Assembly: GCA_021790415.1 (NCBI GenBank)
Contig: JAJYDZ010000119.1
Location: 1 to 6,153, forward strand
Direction of reading: 5' to 3'
DNA from: Thermoplasmata archaeon
GTDB taxonomy: Archaea; Thermoplasmatota; Thermoplasmata; Thermoplasmatales; Thermoplasmataceae
Length of the DNA stretch: 6,153 bases
Shown: one piece after another, positions 5,686 through 6,153 of the stretch
How the letters are laid out: every line of letters begins with the position of its first letter
Position numbering within the stretch: position 1 is the first letter of the stretch
Translations under genes and position numbers: made by a program
The notes under the pieces: model-generated
The model's input: the letters and a program-made list of their open reading frames with translations, nothing else
The model's database searches: none
What the model was told of the DNA's origin: nothing

Positions 5686-6153
5686 AGTATCCAAGATATC
5701 TAGCTTACAAGGACAGCGGTGTTGAGTGGATTGGAGAGATACCGGAGCATTGGATAGTAACCAAACTGAAATTTATTAGCTGCATTAGTGCGGATTATGG
5801 AATAAACCTTAGTTCAGATAATTATATTGATAAAGGTGCACGTTTCGTAAGGATAACAGATATTAATGAAGATGGGACATTAATACCCGAAGGGGTTTTT
5901 ATTCGCGAAGATCTATCAAAAGGTAAGATTTTAGAGAATGGGGACCTCCTATTTGCGAGAAGTGGTTCAGTTGGTACTTCACTTTTATTCGCACTTACTG
6001 ACTCTCAAAAGTATTCTTTTGCAGGATATTTGGTAAGATTTCGATTAAAGATAGGATATTCACCAAGTTTTGTGTATTTATTCAGTCAGTCCAAACTTTT
6101 TAAAGACCAAATTAAGATGAATTCCATAGAAACAACAATCGAAAATTTCAATG
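5682..6153 (+). CDS. hsdS: Type I restriction-modification specificity subunit HsdS (5' part, cut by window edge)
   Basis: DNA-recognition subunit of the type I system, which places HsdM (and HsdR if present) on the target sequence. Only the first 157 codons are in the window; the frame is still open at the right edge. The N-terminus MKYPRYLAYKDSGVEWIGEI followed by PEHW is the classic HsdS opening. The first target-recognition domain follows from about residue 25, with FVRITDIN (55-62), the conserved GDLLFARSGSVG (87-98) and AGYLVRFRL (114-122). Most HsdS proteins are about 400 aa with two recognition domains joined by helical spacers, so more than half should lie beyond the edge. The recognition sequence cannot be predicted. 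The start is fixed by the 4-nt overlap with hsdM and the ribosome-binding site before it. Confidence 0.95.
   Translation, partial: MKYPRYLAYKDSGVEWIGEIPEHWIVTKLKFISCISADYGINLSSDNYIDKGARFVRITDINEDGTLIPEGVFIREDLSKGKILENGDLLFARSGSVGTSLLFALTDSQKYSFAGYLVRFRLKIGYSPSFVYLFSQSKLFKDQIKMNSIETTIENFN

Noticed and set aside
1..6153. CRISPR array or insertion sequence
   Set aside because: No regularly spaced repeats, no transposase or integrase frame and no terminal inverted repeats were seen on either strand.

Overview
The window looks like a chromosomal stretch from an AT-rich euryarchaeon. A Thermoplasmatales-type organism is my guess, not proven. The best evidence is the tRNA-Leu at the left edge: its D-arm, its short variable arm with a GTAG loop, and the lack of an encoded CCA tail are archaeal in style. 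Other support is a GAGGTG ribosome-binding site, TATA-type AT boxes upstream of genes, frequent AGA/AGG arginine and ATA isoleucine codons, and an AbrB-type VapBC module.

Layout from left to right. A complete tRNA-Leu(CAA) lies at 12-96 on the + strand. A convergent vapBC toxin-antitoxin pair occupies 120-745 on the - strand, with a perfect 10-bp-arm inverted repeat in its promoter region (774-794). At 854-870 there is a reduced copy of the 3' end of the tRNA gene, so the vapBC segment is bracketed by tRNA-end repeats, as expected for an integrated or once-integrated segment. Positions 871-1287 hold no convincing gene, only two short overlapping ORFs and AT-rich repeats. A tight two-gene + strand operon follows: a 342-aa protein I do not recognise (1288-2316), then a 352-aa protein with a PD-(D/E)xK nuclease core and a probable C-terminal winged helix (2318-3376). 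After a 296-bp gap with two small inverted repeats come hsdM (3673-5685) and the first 157 codons of hsdS (5682 to the right edge) of a type I restriction-modification system.

Taken together this is a small genome-defence/accessory island beside a tRNA gene: a toxin-antitoxin module, an undescribed nuclease pair and a type I methylase/specificity operon. HsdM and HsdS would form the modification enzyme. No HsdR (DEAD-helicase translocase/nuclease) is present in the window; it may lie beyond the right edge. The part most worth following up is the unknown-plus-nuclease operon at 1288-3376, which could be a stand-alone defence system or an accessory to the type I locus. That role is inferred only from its domains and location.
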